Below are positions 12,107 to 23,530 of a DNA stretch of 64,000 nt, in pieces (the stretch's first letter is position 1; each line of letters starts with the position of its first letter). The notes beneath the pieces were generated by a model, which was not told the origin of the DNA, ran no database searches, and worked only from the letters and a program-made list of their open reading frames with translations. The translations under genes were made by a program, and so were the position numbers. Location of the stretch: positions 41,331,474-41,395,473 of the forward strand of contig NC_067113.1 of the NCBI RefSeq assembly GCF_021347895.1, given 5' to 3'. The stretch comes from Acanthochromis polyacanthus. Taxonomy: Eukaryota; Chordata; Actinopteri; Pomacentridae.

Positions 12107-12190
12107 CCCTTGGATGTGCAACATGGGTCAAAAGTACCCTAAATCCAACAGAAAACAGGTATGTCCTGACCCACACTGTGCATCAAAGGG
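12107..12190. mobile_element. 84-bp TTAA-bounded miniature element, copy 1
   Basis: TTAA lies on both sides (12103-12106 and 12191-12194). The ends are imperfect inverted repeats, CCCTTGGATGTGCA and TGCATCAAAGGG, with inner inverted words GGGTCA and TGACCC. A second copy of exactly the same length is at 58950-59033. It is too short to encode anything and is best explained as a tiny piggyBac-type MITE. Confidence 0.75.
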
Positions 12191-12194
12191 TTAA

Positions 12195-13551
12195 AAAATG
12201 TATTTCAGGTGACTCTGCATGTTTTTGGTACTTTCTCAGGATATGCAAGAACTATCTCTTGCTGAACAAATAATGTTTACACCTGTGCAGTCCCATTAGC
12301 AGCAATAATAGTGATAATAAACCTCTACTTTAGTAAAGATGTGTGTGATGTAAAAAAAAAAAAGAATAGTATCCACTGATTAAATACAGTCTTTCTGCCC
12401 TCTCAAGAGCACAAAACCCAGACATTCACAAAGTGTGTGATGCGTGACAGGTTGGTTCATGTAAAGTAGATATTTGGTTGAAAATTCAATTGAGCTGCTC
12501 TACGTTAGAAGTTCGGTGGAGGCGGGCCATTTTTGACGCTGAGGGGAGTGTGCAGGATGTTCAAACAACACCAGGGTTAAACTTCAAACTGCTGAGCATG
12601 CTTCTTTCACACAAAAACTCCGGAAAGCAGATTGAAAAATAATCGCCCCTGTCAGAGTTTTCCACCTGTCAGTCAAGAAAAAAAATAAGTGTAAAATAAT
12701 AATAATGGAGGCTACAAACAAGTTTGGCACATAATTTATTTGACTCTGTGAATTATTCATGAGGCTGCGAAACCATTCGATTGATTCCATCACAGACGCA
12801 GTAATCTGCAGTAACTAAACTTATTTCTGTGCAGCTGTAGTGCCTCTGCAGTGAACGGCACCATAAAGAAGTCACATAATAATCCTTTGGCCCCTCAGAC
12901 GGTTCCAGCACAAGGCCAGATAACCGTTGAGGGACCGTGGATCGCCTCCAGGGTCAACGCTGTTCCACGCTTTGTACACCATTACGCTCCCTTTAACTGA
13001 ATTGCAGAAAGTGCAGTTAATTAAGTGACAAACGCGGAGAACGTGGGAGCTATCAGACAACAGAAAGACCCCCTGATGGTGGACAGTGCAGCCACTGACC
13101 TTCTCTGGGGGATTCTCGTTCTGCTTCAAAAACCGTGCCAGTGCCGCTGCTGCTCGCTCAAGAGCTGCTGCTTTTTATTTTCCAACAAATGGCAGAAGCT
13201 CGAGAGCAGTCGGCCAAGAATCGGAGGCGTATTTGAAGGCATTTTCTGCTGATGCTGAAAATAAATTAGAAGGCTGAAATGCTTATAAAGTATAAACCAT
13301 AATCAGGCATGTATTCATTTAGTTTCAATTGACTCTTGATATGAAGAATATTGCATATGAATAAAAACACCTTCATAAAAGAGCCCTTTTCACTTTCTGT
13401 TTTTTTGTTTCCAGCTGTATAGATGGTAACACATTGTGGTTTTGTCGTGTTTTGACACTTTCAAATGCATTTTCAATTTGCACAAAGATAAGTGCAGCTG
13501 GATGGATTTTTCTTTACATTTTTGTTTGTTCTGAAAGCTTGGTGGAAAAGG
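12195..13551. other. Non-coding stretch, no gene recognised
   Basis: No recognisable exon or transposon. Base composition is mixed. The block from about 12830 to 13260 is less AT-rich and contains short open frames on both strands without any recognisable domain. Confidence 0.4.
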
Positions 13552-14130
13552 TACACTGTAAAAATAACATTCAGTTGGAAAAAAATCTGACAGCAAACAG
13601 TGGAATGATGTAATAATAATGGGAAATAATGGGATTTTTAGCTGATTTGCATACAGTAAAACAATAAAAATGTTATTTCCACTCACACATTGTAATGGAA
13701 AAATTACTCTGTAAAATCACAGATTTTTGATGTGGAGAATTTTTTATTTTTTTTACAAGCAACATGCAAATTGATACTTTTTACTGTTTTAGTAGTTATC
13801 TGTAATGTAACAAAACAGTAAAATCTGTAAAATATAAGACAATTTACTATTCTTCAGTCCTTAATAAAAATGAATTTTCTCCTGAATGACAGCGGATGGC
13901 TGTTTAATAATAATATTTTTAGTAGATTTAAATACAGAAAATAATGTGTAATCTTATTGTTAAAGAGCAAATTATCATTTATTTATTTTTTACATATGAT
14001 CTTTACAGTTTTGGCCTCTTTTTAAAAAGTGTTTATTTATTTTACAGTTAACATGTACATTCACGTTTTTTTCCCTGTCATTTTACCAGTTATTTTGTGT
14101 GATTTTACAAAACAGAGACATTAAATTTTT
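13552..14130. repeat. AT-rich dispersed repeat, probable decayed MITE
   Basis: It begins with TACACTGTAAAAATAACATT, a terminal-repeat-like word common in fish MITEs. It repeatedly contains CTGTAAAAT and ACTGTTTTA type words in both orientations (for example 13710-13720, 13783-13792, 13816-13832). Two or three related copies may be nested or tandem. I could not locate a clean right end or target-site duplication, so the limits are approximate. Confidence 0.4.
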
Positions 14131-15433
14131 TTTTTAAATTGTGCACAAAGGGTTGTACGCCTGATAAAAGCTAAATGAGACATTGTACACTGGAAGCAAA
14201 ATAAGTGAATAAATCACAAAAATGTGACTCAAACATTCACCGAAACATTCTGCTCCACCGAACAGATGAAAAATGGTCTCATGTAATGTGTATTTAAATA
14301 AAAACTAACATTTCTCATATTAATGCATGAATGTTTTCTACATTATTTGTGCTCATTGGAGGTTAACTCATTGTCTGCAAAAAAATGGGCTTTAATTAGC
14401 AGTTTTGTCTGAATAATTTCTTGAAATTGTGTTCAAATTTGCTATAATTTGGGAGGAAACTTGACCAGCGGCAAAGTAAAACTAATACCGTTTTCACAAA
14501 ATGTTTGGTTTCAGAAGCTTTGGTGCCCCATGCTGACTACTAGCAGCACGAGTTTGTGATCTGCTACCACGAAGCCAACCGGGAACATACAAGAACTGTT
14601 CAGTCACAAAAGCCCCCAGAGCTTCCTTTATTGTAATGAGTCCTTCAGTTTCACTCTCTGTTGTAATTATCTGAAAACCATGGATCTTTGTGAGAGCGGT
14701 TTGTATGCAAACAGAGCAGGGAATAAAATAAAAGAAATGAGGCTGGTTGGTGCAAGTAACATTTGTTTCCTCTATTTTTTTTTCATTTTACAGATTTATG
14801 TTGGTCGCAGCCTGGCTTGTAAGGAGATTAAAGAAAGAGGGGAGACACATTATTTTTCTCAGTCAGGCAAAGCAATTTAATAAACAAAGTGAGATTACTT
14901 CAATGTAAAACTCATGGAGCATGATGGTCAGTGGGATCAGCAGCCCCGGGTGTACATAAGAGTGGAGATAGAGTTTGTGTCTCGTAAACAACAGTAAAGT
15001 TCAAGAAAAGAGGAAGTGAAAATGTAGGAGATTGAATCCCAGCAGTAGCCAAAGCTTTATAGACTGGGAGCACTGGGCGCCGGTGTTTCCAGTCGACACA
15101 GATGATCTCTGAAAGGACAGTCGATAAGTAAAGGTCAGAGGTCGCCACACTTTGCAATCCTCCAGGAATGACACTCGAATTAAAAATAGATTTTCAGATG
15201 AAATTTTGTAGGTTCAAGTGCCAGACACTGAGACTGTTACGCCTAAATTGAAGATTTCTCATTGGAGGACTGTGGCTTTCTGGAAAGTGCTGGTCCACAA
15301 TCGTTCAGTCAGGCAGCCTAAATCTACCATAAAATCTGTTTTTTAAACTCGTATCTAAGCTGTAAAATGAACAAATACGTTTTAAAAAAAATCTGATAAA
15401 AAAATGAAATAAAACACTTTGAAAATCTGGCAG
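14131..15433. other. Non-coding stretch, no gene recognised
   Basis: AT-rich DNA with no recognised exon, RNA or transposon. The open frames at 14680-14880 (plus strand) and 14912-15157 (minus strand) show no domain. Confidence 0.4.
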
Positions 15434-15438
15434 AATAT

Positions 15439-16152
15439 CCAACACGGTCTCACGGGGATTCGTGAAACTGTCACGTCAGTTTTTGTTTCGGTTTCGTGCG
15501 CACCAACACGATGTCGTCATGTTTTTCGTGCCGCTCACCACGAGCGAAACCCGCTGTGGTAATCACATCTGAAAGTGATTTATACCGGCGGATTCATGAC
15601 GATCTAAGCTGTCCATCGGCGTTTGCGGTGGCCGCTGCGGCCGCCACTGCGGCCGCCGGACATTCTTTAAATCCCTATGCAAATTCGGCGGATTCATGAT
15701 GATTTAAGCTGTCCATCGGCGTTTGCGGTCGCCGCCGCGGCCGCCATTGTGGCTGCAAACGCCGATGGACAGCTTAAATCGTCATGAATCCACCGGTATA
15801 AACCACTTTCAGATGTGATCTGGCCGCATTAGTGGCCGGATGTCTGGCGGCCGCAATGGCGGCGGCGGCGGCGGCCGCAAACGCCGATGGACAGCTTAAA
15901 TCATCATGAATCCGCCAAATTTGCATAGGGATTTAAAGAATGTCCGGCGGCCGCAGCGGCCACCGCAAACGCCGATGGACAGCTTAGATCGTCATGAATC
16001 CGCCGGTATAAACCACTTTCAGATGTGATTACCACAGCGGGTTTCGCTCGTGGTGAGCGGCACGAAAAACATGACGACATCGTGTTGGTGCGCACGAAAC
16101 CGAAACAAAAACTGACGTGACAGTTTCACGAATCCCCGTGAGACCGGGCTGG
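15439..16152. mobile_element. GC-rich fold-back (long inverted repeat) element
   Basis: A 714-bp element whose two arms (about 15439-15753 and 15847-16152) are near-perfect reverse complements. It is flanked by a 5-bp direct repeat AATAT (15434-15438 and 16153-16157). The termini read CCAACACGGTCTCACGGGG and, reverse complemented, CCAGCCCGGTCTCACGGGG. The arms differ only by a few substitutions and an extra 12 bp (a second CTGCGGCCGCC-type unit near 15646) in the left arm. Inside are five copies of a ~40-bp unit containing GCTGTCCATCGGCGTTTGC: forward at 15587 and 15687, reverse at 15755, 15885 and 15963. The reading frames at 15496-15699 (plus) and 15904-16095 (minus) encode almost the same peptide only because the DNA is palindromic. 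They have no domain and I do not regard them as genes. The element is CpG-rich inside a very AT-rich region, so it is probably a young insertion. Superfamily unknown. Confidence 0.9.
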
Positions 16153-16157
16153 AATAT

Positions 16158-17055
16158 CAGCCAAATATATTTTAAAACAATGGTGGAATACTGCAGCATT
16201 CAAAAATTGAAAAAAAAAACAAAAACAGATTCATTAATTTAATATATTTTAAAAAATAGTGACAATAACAGAAAATATCAGTCAAATCATGACATTTTTA
16301 GCCAACTTAAATGTAGTCCAATGTACTTTTCACATGGGATTAGTATTACTGGTAATTTGTGAATTACTCCCCACATCTGTGTTTCTTGCAGTGCATTCAC
16401 ACAAGATAAGCAAAGTCTGCAAGACTGGTCATTGGCGGTGGAATTTTTACTTTATAATTTGCAGACATGGTGCATTCCCATGGGATTAAGATCACAGACA
16501 TCCTCCGCAATTATTACAGATCACCATTGATCCAGAGGTAATACTGATCCCGTGCGAATAGGGCTTAATAGTATAAATTTCATCACAAATTGTGAAAGAA
16601 ACAAATGTAAAATCTATCTATCTACATATAATTTTTCTTTCTAATGAAAGAAAACAGCTGTAAAATAATTTCTTTTTGCTTATTTAAATACGAATAAGAG
16701 AAATACAGTAGTAGAAAATCAAAGATAGAGGTTTGATGGATTACTTAAAATAAAAATTTGAATTGAAAGACCGACTATAATGGTACTGATTTAGACGTAG
16801 TAAAGAAATATCACATATAATAATGAAATATTGCACATTAAAGTGAAACGTTGCACCTGAGGAAAGAAATATTGCACATTACACAGAAACCAGATGAAGA
16901 GATTTAAGATCTTAGTTAAGACAGACGCCAGGTCACCAGCAGCCTTTAGCTGCATGTTTAAAAGAAAGCACATTTTCAGAGGGCAGAGGATTACACCAAG
17001 TTCTTCCATTCAAATCCGTTCCATTTGGGTAGAGCACTTCTATTAAAATCTGGAT
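16158..17055. other. AT-rich non-coding stretch
   Basis: Very AT-rich, with runs of A and T and no recognised gene or element. Confidence 0.45.
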
Positions 17056-17219
17056 GCTAAGAGGTTAGCGTGCACGTCTTTTGAAGTGGGATGAAAATAG
17101 AACCCGCAGAGGGAATCCACAAGAATATGAAAACCTCCGAGGGGAAAGCCCCAGTGCGGTCTGAACTCAGGTCGGCGCTGCTGTGAAGCAACGGTGGAAT
17201 CCACTGAGCTAGTGTGCCG
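17056..17219 (-). repeat. Diverged copy of tRNA-headed SINE-like repeat
   Basis: On the minus strand the head reads GGCACACTAGCTCAGTGG at the right end (A-box-like), followed by GTTGCTTCACAGCAGCGCC and a degraded B-box-like GAGTTCAGACC. The body has TTCATCCCACTTCAAAAGAC near the left end, matching TCCTCCCAC-type words in the same position of the copies at 3554-3938 and 35240-35461. The tail is missing. Confidence 0.55.
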
Positions 17220-17222
17220 AAA

Positions 17223-19297
17223 CCGTCTGACTCTTTAGCATTAGCCTCTCAAGTGGGTACATGAAACCTCCGTCCAGGAGAAGCTGGATTCGGGAGCGTC
17301 GCTTTTCGACCAGCTTTGGTGCACCAGACGCTGTGGTAAACACGAACAAGCTGTTTCTGAGTAGCAAAGTTTTTCTCTTTCTTCCGTTTGACGCCACTGA
17401 CAGTCAACAGACTCCTTTCTATCCAATTACCACTTTATCTCACTTCCTCTCATATGTGCTTCACAGATGATTGTCTTAGGAACAATATGTTCCTGTCATT
17501 TTCTGCATTCCCTCACTGAACCTTAAAAAAAAACAACTAAAATGAACTTTTTCTTCAGTAAAGAAGACTTTCCTTGACTCTGACGTTTGTCTGTCATGGA
17601 AAATTAACTCTGCCGACAGTTTTTCCTGTCAGATGCTGTTTAAATTTGCCTTCCTGATTCATATCATCGCTGTCGTTCCACCTTTAACTCACCAGTGGTG
17701 AGACCCCGTCTATCGTTCCTGAATGAATTAAGTTAAAGGGTTTTACCCTGCATAAATTATTCCTGCGATGGAAACTCTGGCCTTATATGGTTCAACAGGC
17801 ATCAGAGTTTGTGCTTCACTTTCTCTGTCTCCTCTGCTCAAATCCTGTCTCTCCTGACAGAATGCATTTACACTTTGTTGTCAATATGACCAAACATCTC
17901 TCCAAGAGCCTCCAGAGAGGTCCAAATCATCAGATCTTGGGTGTCCCTCGGGTGCACCTAAACCAACATTTTGCTCTTTTATTCCTGCTTCCTCTGATTA
18001 CAATGATGCATTTTAATGGCAGGTTAAAGGGGAGATGTATGAGTGTGTGTCGAGGGGGAGAGTAGGATGTGTGAAAGAGGAAAGTGGGTTGCCGGGAGCT
18101 TTTCTGGCTGGTCACACATGGCGTGCCTGTCGGCCTGGTGTCTGTCATCATAATGAAGCATCAAGCGAGAGGCTGCCGTGCCATTAGACAGACAGATGTG
18201 AGGGATGAAGGGAGCGACGCCGGGTGAGAATGAGACCGTGTGAACGCCGGAACAGTGGAGCCGCAGAATGGAATCAAGCAACGAGTGTGTCAGGGTTGAA
18301 AGATTACATCTGTATTCACTGTGAGCCATGCAGCTTCCATGGTGGAGTGGGGAAGGGGCATGAGAGATGTCATTATGTGGCGAGCTGCAATACTTCTGAA
18401 CAAAGAGGGGTGGGGAAAAAAACGGCTGTCTTTTCTGTATAGAGCGCTGCAAAGACTGATGAAATCTGTCAGTCACATTTTGATTAATCAACTTGTTGTT
18501 TTGTGCATAATAAGTCAAAAATAGTCAGAGGATCTGCTTTGCAATCACTCATAGCGCATGATGAAATGTTTCATTTGCTAAATAGTCCCAAAAACCAAAT
18601 ACATTTAGTAAAGAAAACTGAGAGAAACCGCAGAAATTCTGACATTTGAAGAGAGCTGGAGTCTGCACATTTGATGTTTCTGCATGGTGTTGAAGAAATT
18701 TCACTCTTAGGTCCTTCAAAGTTTGCTGTCACAGGGTGTTTATTGGTATTCCAGCATACAGTGGGCTTATCATCACAGAGCATGAGTCTGTGAAGGTAAG
18801 CTGACCCAGAACATTTGCAAAGTACTGAATTTATAGGGGTGGTCAACAGAAGCTAGAGTCTTCACCAAGACATGTAACTTCCCACTGAATTAGCAGCTGC
18901 TAACAGAAACTATATACCAAGTTGCCACCCCTCAGTGGTTACAGAACACAAAGACTCAAGCGGCACCAGGGTAAACTGGTCACATTATATCCCAGCCAAC
19001 CTGACTGAAAGTTTGGCTGCAGATTTATACATTCCAGGTGTGATGATGGCTGCAGCTGGTTGGCTAAGGGTGGAGGGAACTGGGTGGTGGCCCAATCAGA
19101 CAGGCCGGGAGGCGGGGAGAACAAAAGGTTGGAGTGCAGGTCTTCAACTCCAGACTGATTAGTCGAGATGACTGACAGCTTGGGGTTCTGGAGAGACTCA
19201 CAGCCACACAGGTCACCTCCCTATAGAAAGACCCAAAAAATCCACCACAGAAGCACGACGGCACACAATCACCGGTGGCCATAACAGTCACCCAGAC
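17223..19297. other. Non-coding stretch, no gene recognised
   Basis: No recognised exon or transposon. The minus-strand frame at 18024-18518 is open for 164 codons, but it has no domain, shows no coding-like composition and overlaps open frames on the other strand. I treat it as chance. Confidence 0.4.
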
Positions 19298-19580
19298 AAT
19301 TACATGTTCTCCATGAACACTCACACTTTCACTCATGTGCTAACATAACTGTACAAGGGTTTTCTAATCATCAGTGAGCCTTTCAGCACCATTAGCTAAC
19401 ACAGTGTAGCATTAGAACACAGGAGTGATGGTTGATGGAAATGTTCCAGCCGTTTCCAGCTAATAGTCATTTACCACATTAACAATGTCTACACTAGATT
19501 TCTGACTAATTGAATGTTATTGTCTGTTCTTTCAAAAATAAGGACATTTCAAAGCGACCCCAAACTATTGAATGGTAGTG
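19298..19580. mobile_element. Tc1-like transposon end fragment (copy 2)
   Basis: Same family as 7112-7478. It shares ATGTTCTCCATGAA at the left, GTAGCATTAGAACACAGGAG in the middle and CAAAAATAAGGACATTTC with GACCCCAAAC at the right, and ends GGTAGTG followed by TA. It lacks about 45 bp present in copy 1 after GGAAATGTTCC. Neither copy has a left terminal repeat or transposase coding sequence. Confidence 0.75.
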
Positions 19581-19582
19581 TA

Positions 19583-21570
19583 CATGCAGCCAACCAGCCG
19601 GAAAATCTAGAAGGAAAAATGATTCATCAAGTCAGTCCTCCTTCTTCCATTGCACATTGGTCCAGTTTTTAGATTCATGTGCCCGCTCTTGGTGCTTCTC
19701 AGCCCCACATGTAGCGAGCTGTGATGTTCTATGTGTTTAGACAGAGTTCTATCATAGCCGGAATTTTGATTTTTAACAAGGTTGTCCTTCCTTGCTCCTC
19801 CTATGGTAATATCAACCACAGGACATCAGGAGCACCTCTCAAGACCTGCCACCTTGGAGCTGCCATGCATTTGGCTCGTGTCAAAGTCTCTCAGATCCTC
19901 ATGCTGCCCCATTTTTCCTGCTTCGAACACATTAACCTCAAGAGCTCACTTGCTGCCTCATATATCTCAGCCCTGGACAGATGCCGTCGTAATGAGATAA
20001 TCAATGTTCTTCACTTCACCTGTCAGTGGTTTTAATGCTGAGGCTGATCCGGTCAATGGAGGGTGCAGCTTACACACATTTTTTTTTTTCAGGCTGCAAA
20101 ACAGACAACGATGGGTTTCCAAACCGGCTGGAATGTCACAGAATCATGCAGCGCAAACAGCACATGTGAGCACAGAGAAATGGATTCCTTTCTTTCTGAC
20201 AAACTCTACACATAAATCATCCTGAACAGCGAAGGTCAAACCAAGTGAAGTATGAACTCGAAAAACACATTTTTGATTAGAGACAGGGCTTCTACTAATC
20301 AACTAATTGACTAGTCCGGTCAGCCTTATCTTACTCTGACAGGTAAATTCTCCATTAAGGAAAAAGCAAGCGCTAGCCGTCTTGATATTTCATATAAAAG
20401 TGCCACATTTTCTTTTTAAAGCACCTTTACAACTGTCAAGAAGAGAAATGCAGTTTACTGCAGCGGTTACACTGCATTATAAAAGGGGACTCCCCTTCTT
20501 AGAAGAATCCCTCTGCCTCTCCTCTCTAATGATAACTAATAGGACTCGTCCCTCATCCGATTGGAATTTCAAAGATGACAAATGTGCTTTACACTTCATA
20601 AACTTGCCTCCCGCCTTTTCCTCGCAGCGGAAAGTATGACAGCAACTGATGCTCGGCGACTCAGCCTCGGCTCAATAGCTTTGAGTGACACCTGTATCAT
20701 TCACTGGAAAATTCAGTTTAAAATAAGGCCTGGTTAACATGTATAATTAATTAGGCTCATCTCTCAGCGAAGGCCTGGCAGGTGATTATTAATGGCAACT
20801 ACTAGGCTGGAGAGGAGGTGACTCTGCACACAGTGTGGAAATAAATGGGCAGCTTTCACTGGGAGGAGGGAGTCCAGGGAGATAGTAAAGCATCTTGTTT
20901 TTAAAAAGAAAAAAGAGGGGCGGCAGTGGAGAACAGGTAAGACTTTCACGATGTACAAAGGCTTTTTAAGGCTCTCTTTAGGAGCCATTCTCAACCCCAA
21001 CTTCTCACATGGCTGGTTTTTGTAGATTAGACTCTTAAAGTGTTGCTCTCGGGATGGATTCGCCTCTTGAGCTAAGGCGTCTAAAGGACATGTGATGTTG
21101 GTCTGCCTAATTAGGGAAAGAACATCCTATTCATGTTGACTCTAAGCTGGAGTGCCCGGGCTTCGGCCTCCTGTGATCAGGGCAATTTGTCTGTGCACTC
21201 TGACACCTTCCCTGTAACTGCATAAGATGAAGGACTAGGTCGAGCCAAAGTGCCAGAGTATTAGCGTGCACAGAAGCTACTCTCGGAACAAGTCTGCTGA
21301 CCAACAGTGAAAAATCTCAGGGTCAGCACATGAGCACATTAACCTCTAGCCCATGGTCTTGCCTCAAGATTGGCGTAATGAAGCGTCATTTACTCAAGCA
21401 CAATTCTATGCCAAAGTGAGAACTCTGCAGGGATTTTCTGAGTGTTTTTAAACCTTAGCAGTGTAGTGCTTATAGCTGTGCATAAAAATTTCAGAACATG
21501 TTTTCCTTTAGCCGTAGGCTCCTTTGGAAGAAAAAAAAGGGCTGAATGTGATATGCATGTGGGATGACGT
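19583..21570. other. Non-coding stretch, no gene recognised
   Basis: No gene or recognisable transposon. Around 20735-20800 there is ATAATTAATTAGG and GTGATTATTAATGG, a small TAAT cluster in otherwise unique-looking sequence. The rest shows nothing I can name. Confidence 0.4.
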
Positions 21571-21581
21571 CCAAACAGAAA

Positions 21582-21854
21582 GGTTGTTGCTAGAGGTACG
21601 GACCCGTACCGTAGCCTGTGGACTACGGATACGGCACTTGCCATTTGCCAATCAGATACGCGAGATCTGGTCACGTGACTCCCGGTAGACGCTAGCGGTA
21701 CGGACCCGTAGCATCGGTACGACAGGTACGGACCCTAAACCTGACCCTAACACTAACCCTAACCTTAACCTTTGCTTACCTTTCAATAGTTTGCAGTGGT
21801 TAGCAGCTTCTTGACTCGCGAGACTCGCGTACGGGTCTGTATCTGTAGACACTA
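21582..21854. mobile_element. MITE candidate with telomere-like core (273 bp)
   Basis: Flanked by an 11-bp direct repeat CCAAACAGAAA (21571-21581 and 21855-21865). Near the left end is CTAGAGGTACGGACCCGTAC. Near the right end, reverse complemented, is CTACAGATACAGACCCGTAC, giving terminal inverted repeats that differ at three of 20 positions. GTACGGACCC recurs at 21597, 21699 and 21727. The block 21731-21770 contains CCCTAA- and CCTTAA-type units resembling vertebrate telomere repeats. The sequence is CpG-rich compared with its flanks. A target duplication of 9-11 bp would suit a Mutator-like element, but the class is uncertain. Confidence 0.6.
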
Positions 21855-21865
21855 CCAAACAGAAA

Positions 21866-22869
21866 ATGTCTGACAGTTGTATGTAATGGAGTTGATGCAC
21901 TATACCCTTGCTGTCAACAGGCAGCTCAGGGAAAAGAACCCCACGAGCTCAAGGTGCTATCCAGGCTACCAGTGGCTTAGAATCCGGAGATATAATTTTT
22001 CCTGAAAAAAATAGAATGGAAAAAAATCTCACAATGTCAATTATTAATCTTGGATATTTTGACTGTAGAAGCGGAAAGATTCTTTGATTTATTGTTTGAA
22101 ATAATCTCTAGATGAGAATGATATGATTGTCTCTCTGACAACAGTAAGAGGTGAGCAACATTGTTGATGCGAGGTGCAAGAGGCCAAGGGCTGAGGGCTA
22201 CAAGGAGAACTGAAGCTGTGGTCGGTCACCACCCGGGGCACCACATGCTCTCCAAAGTCCAAAGAGAGCCCCGATGCACCTAAAGAAAGAGTCTGATTGA
22301 AGGTTCCTCTCTGATAGCCTGTAGCATGGCAAACATGAATAGATAAGTAAAGAAATCTCTCCAAGTTGCAATGGCGAAACTATCGCAATGTATTAGTTAT
22401 GTCTCCGTAATGTTATTTTTATGTGCATTTAGAAAAGAAGGAAAAATAACAGATGTAGTGAACATTTATCTCATAACTGATCGTCTAACTCTGCTTCCTC
22501 TGTTGTTTTGGTCTCTAGACAACATGTAACATTTCCAAAACCAGCTGACATGGAAGAAAAATTGCAGCTTGCTCAATTGGAAACTATTCCTTAAATGTTC
22601 ACTCCATTTCCTCTTGTAAATGATAAAAGATTTGTTAGTTCCTTCTTCTTCTTGGCAGGTTTTAGCAGCTGGCAACTGGTTCTGCTTCTGGCTTATTTTA
22701 CTGCCCATTACAGCCATGTATAACGTAGTCTAAACCACCAACTTCCAACGAGACAGCTTACTTTATTCACTCCAAATCACTTCATGAAAACATGTTTGTC
22801 TTTTCTTTCCTTACTGTTTTCTCTTCTACTCATTAGGGGTTGGGTTGTAGTGGCAGCAGGCAACGTGAG
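21866..22869. other. Non-coding stretch, no gene recognised
   Basis: No recognised exon, RNA or repeat. Confidence 0.4.
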
Positions 22870-23530
22870 TTATTCTAGATGCCCATCTTGCCGGATCCGA
22901 AGCTCAGGCCAGATGTGATATGTAGTTCTGTCAGCAAGTTCTAAGACTACCTCGAGATCTCCTTCCAGTTGGGTTCCGGTTCCCATAAACCCCGCCAAAG
23001 GAAGGCACCCAAGAGGCATCGTAATCAGATGCCTGGACCACCTCAACTGACTCCTTTCAACGCAAAACAAGAGTGACTCTACTCTGAGTTACCTTTGAAT
23101 GTCTGGGCTCCTCAGCCTTGAGGCTAGCCATCCCATGGAAGAAACTAATTTCAGTCTTATTTTGCTTCCTGCCCAGAGTTCATAACCATAGGTGAGCGCC
23201 AGAACGCAGAATGACTGCATCACACCTGACACTTAAACCTGTCCCTGCAGATCGTGGTTCCACGAGGTGGCGCCTTCACATCACTTCTTAGGGCTGTGCC
23301 TTGCCAAGCCTCATCAATAAAGACTTAACCGCAAGCTGCTCACCAGTGATCGTCCCAGGAAGGGGGCCCTCGGTATCTCTTTTCCAGGTGAGATACAGAA
23401 TCTTCAATTTCTGAGATTCACAAGGGTCTTAGAATCACTCTTTGTCTGGTTCCTCTTCTAGAACCAGTTTGCCTTGGGAGACCCCACCAGAGGCTATTGT
23501 GCCCAATAATGTAGCTCTCACAATCACAAC
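22870..23530 (-). pseudogene. Relic of a non-LTR retrotransposon (RT 3' part)
   Basis: Minus-strand remnant of an RTE/Rex-type LINE common in teleosts; the exact clade is not resolved. Peptides recognisable across frames are FCVLALTYGYELW (near 23185) and VERSQLRWSRHLITMPLGCLP (about 22990-23060), both from the region downstream of the catalytic reverse transcriptase motifs. At the other end, 23465-23500 holds a GGGGTCTCCCAAGGCAAACT word that belongs to the 5' part of the same family, so the central coding region (including the catalytic YADD box) has been deleted. Frameshifts and stops are frequent. A second ruined copy of this family is at 51311-52110. Confidence 0.7.

Noticed and set aside
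15496..16095. Two open frames on opposite strands of the fold-back element encoding nearly the same alanine-rich peptide
   Set aside because: They are mirror images produced by the palindrome. There is no domain, and the alanine run comes from GGCCGC repeats.
18024..18518. 164-codon minus-strand frame
   Set aside because: Overlaps plus-strand frames of comparable quality, has no domain, and its end reads a short TG-rich stretch.
21731..21770. Chromosome-fusion scar from telomere-like repeats
   Set aside because: The array is short and degenerate and lies inside a block with its own inverted ends and flanking duplication, so a mobile element explains it better.
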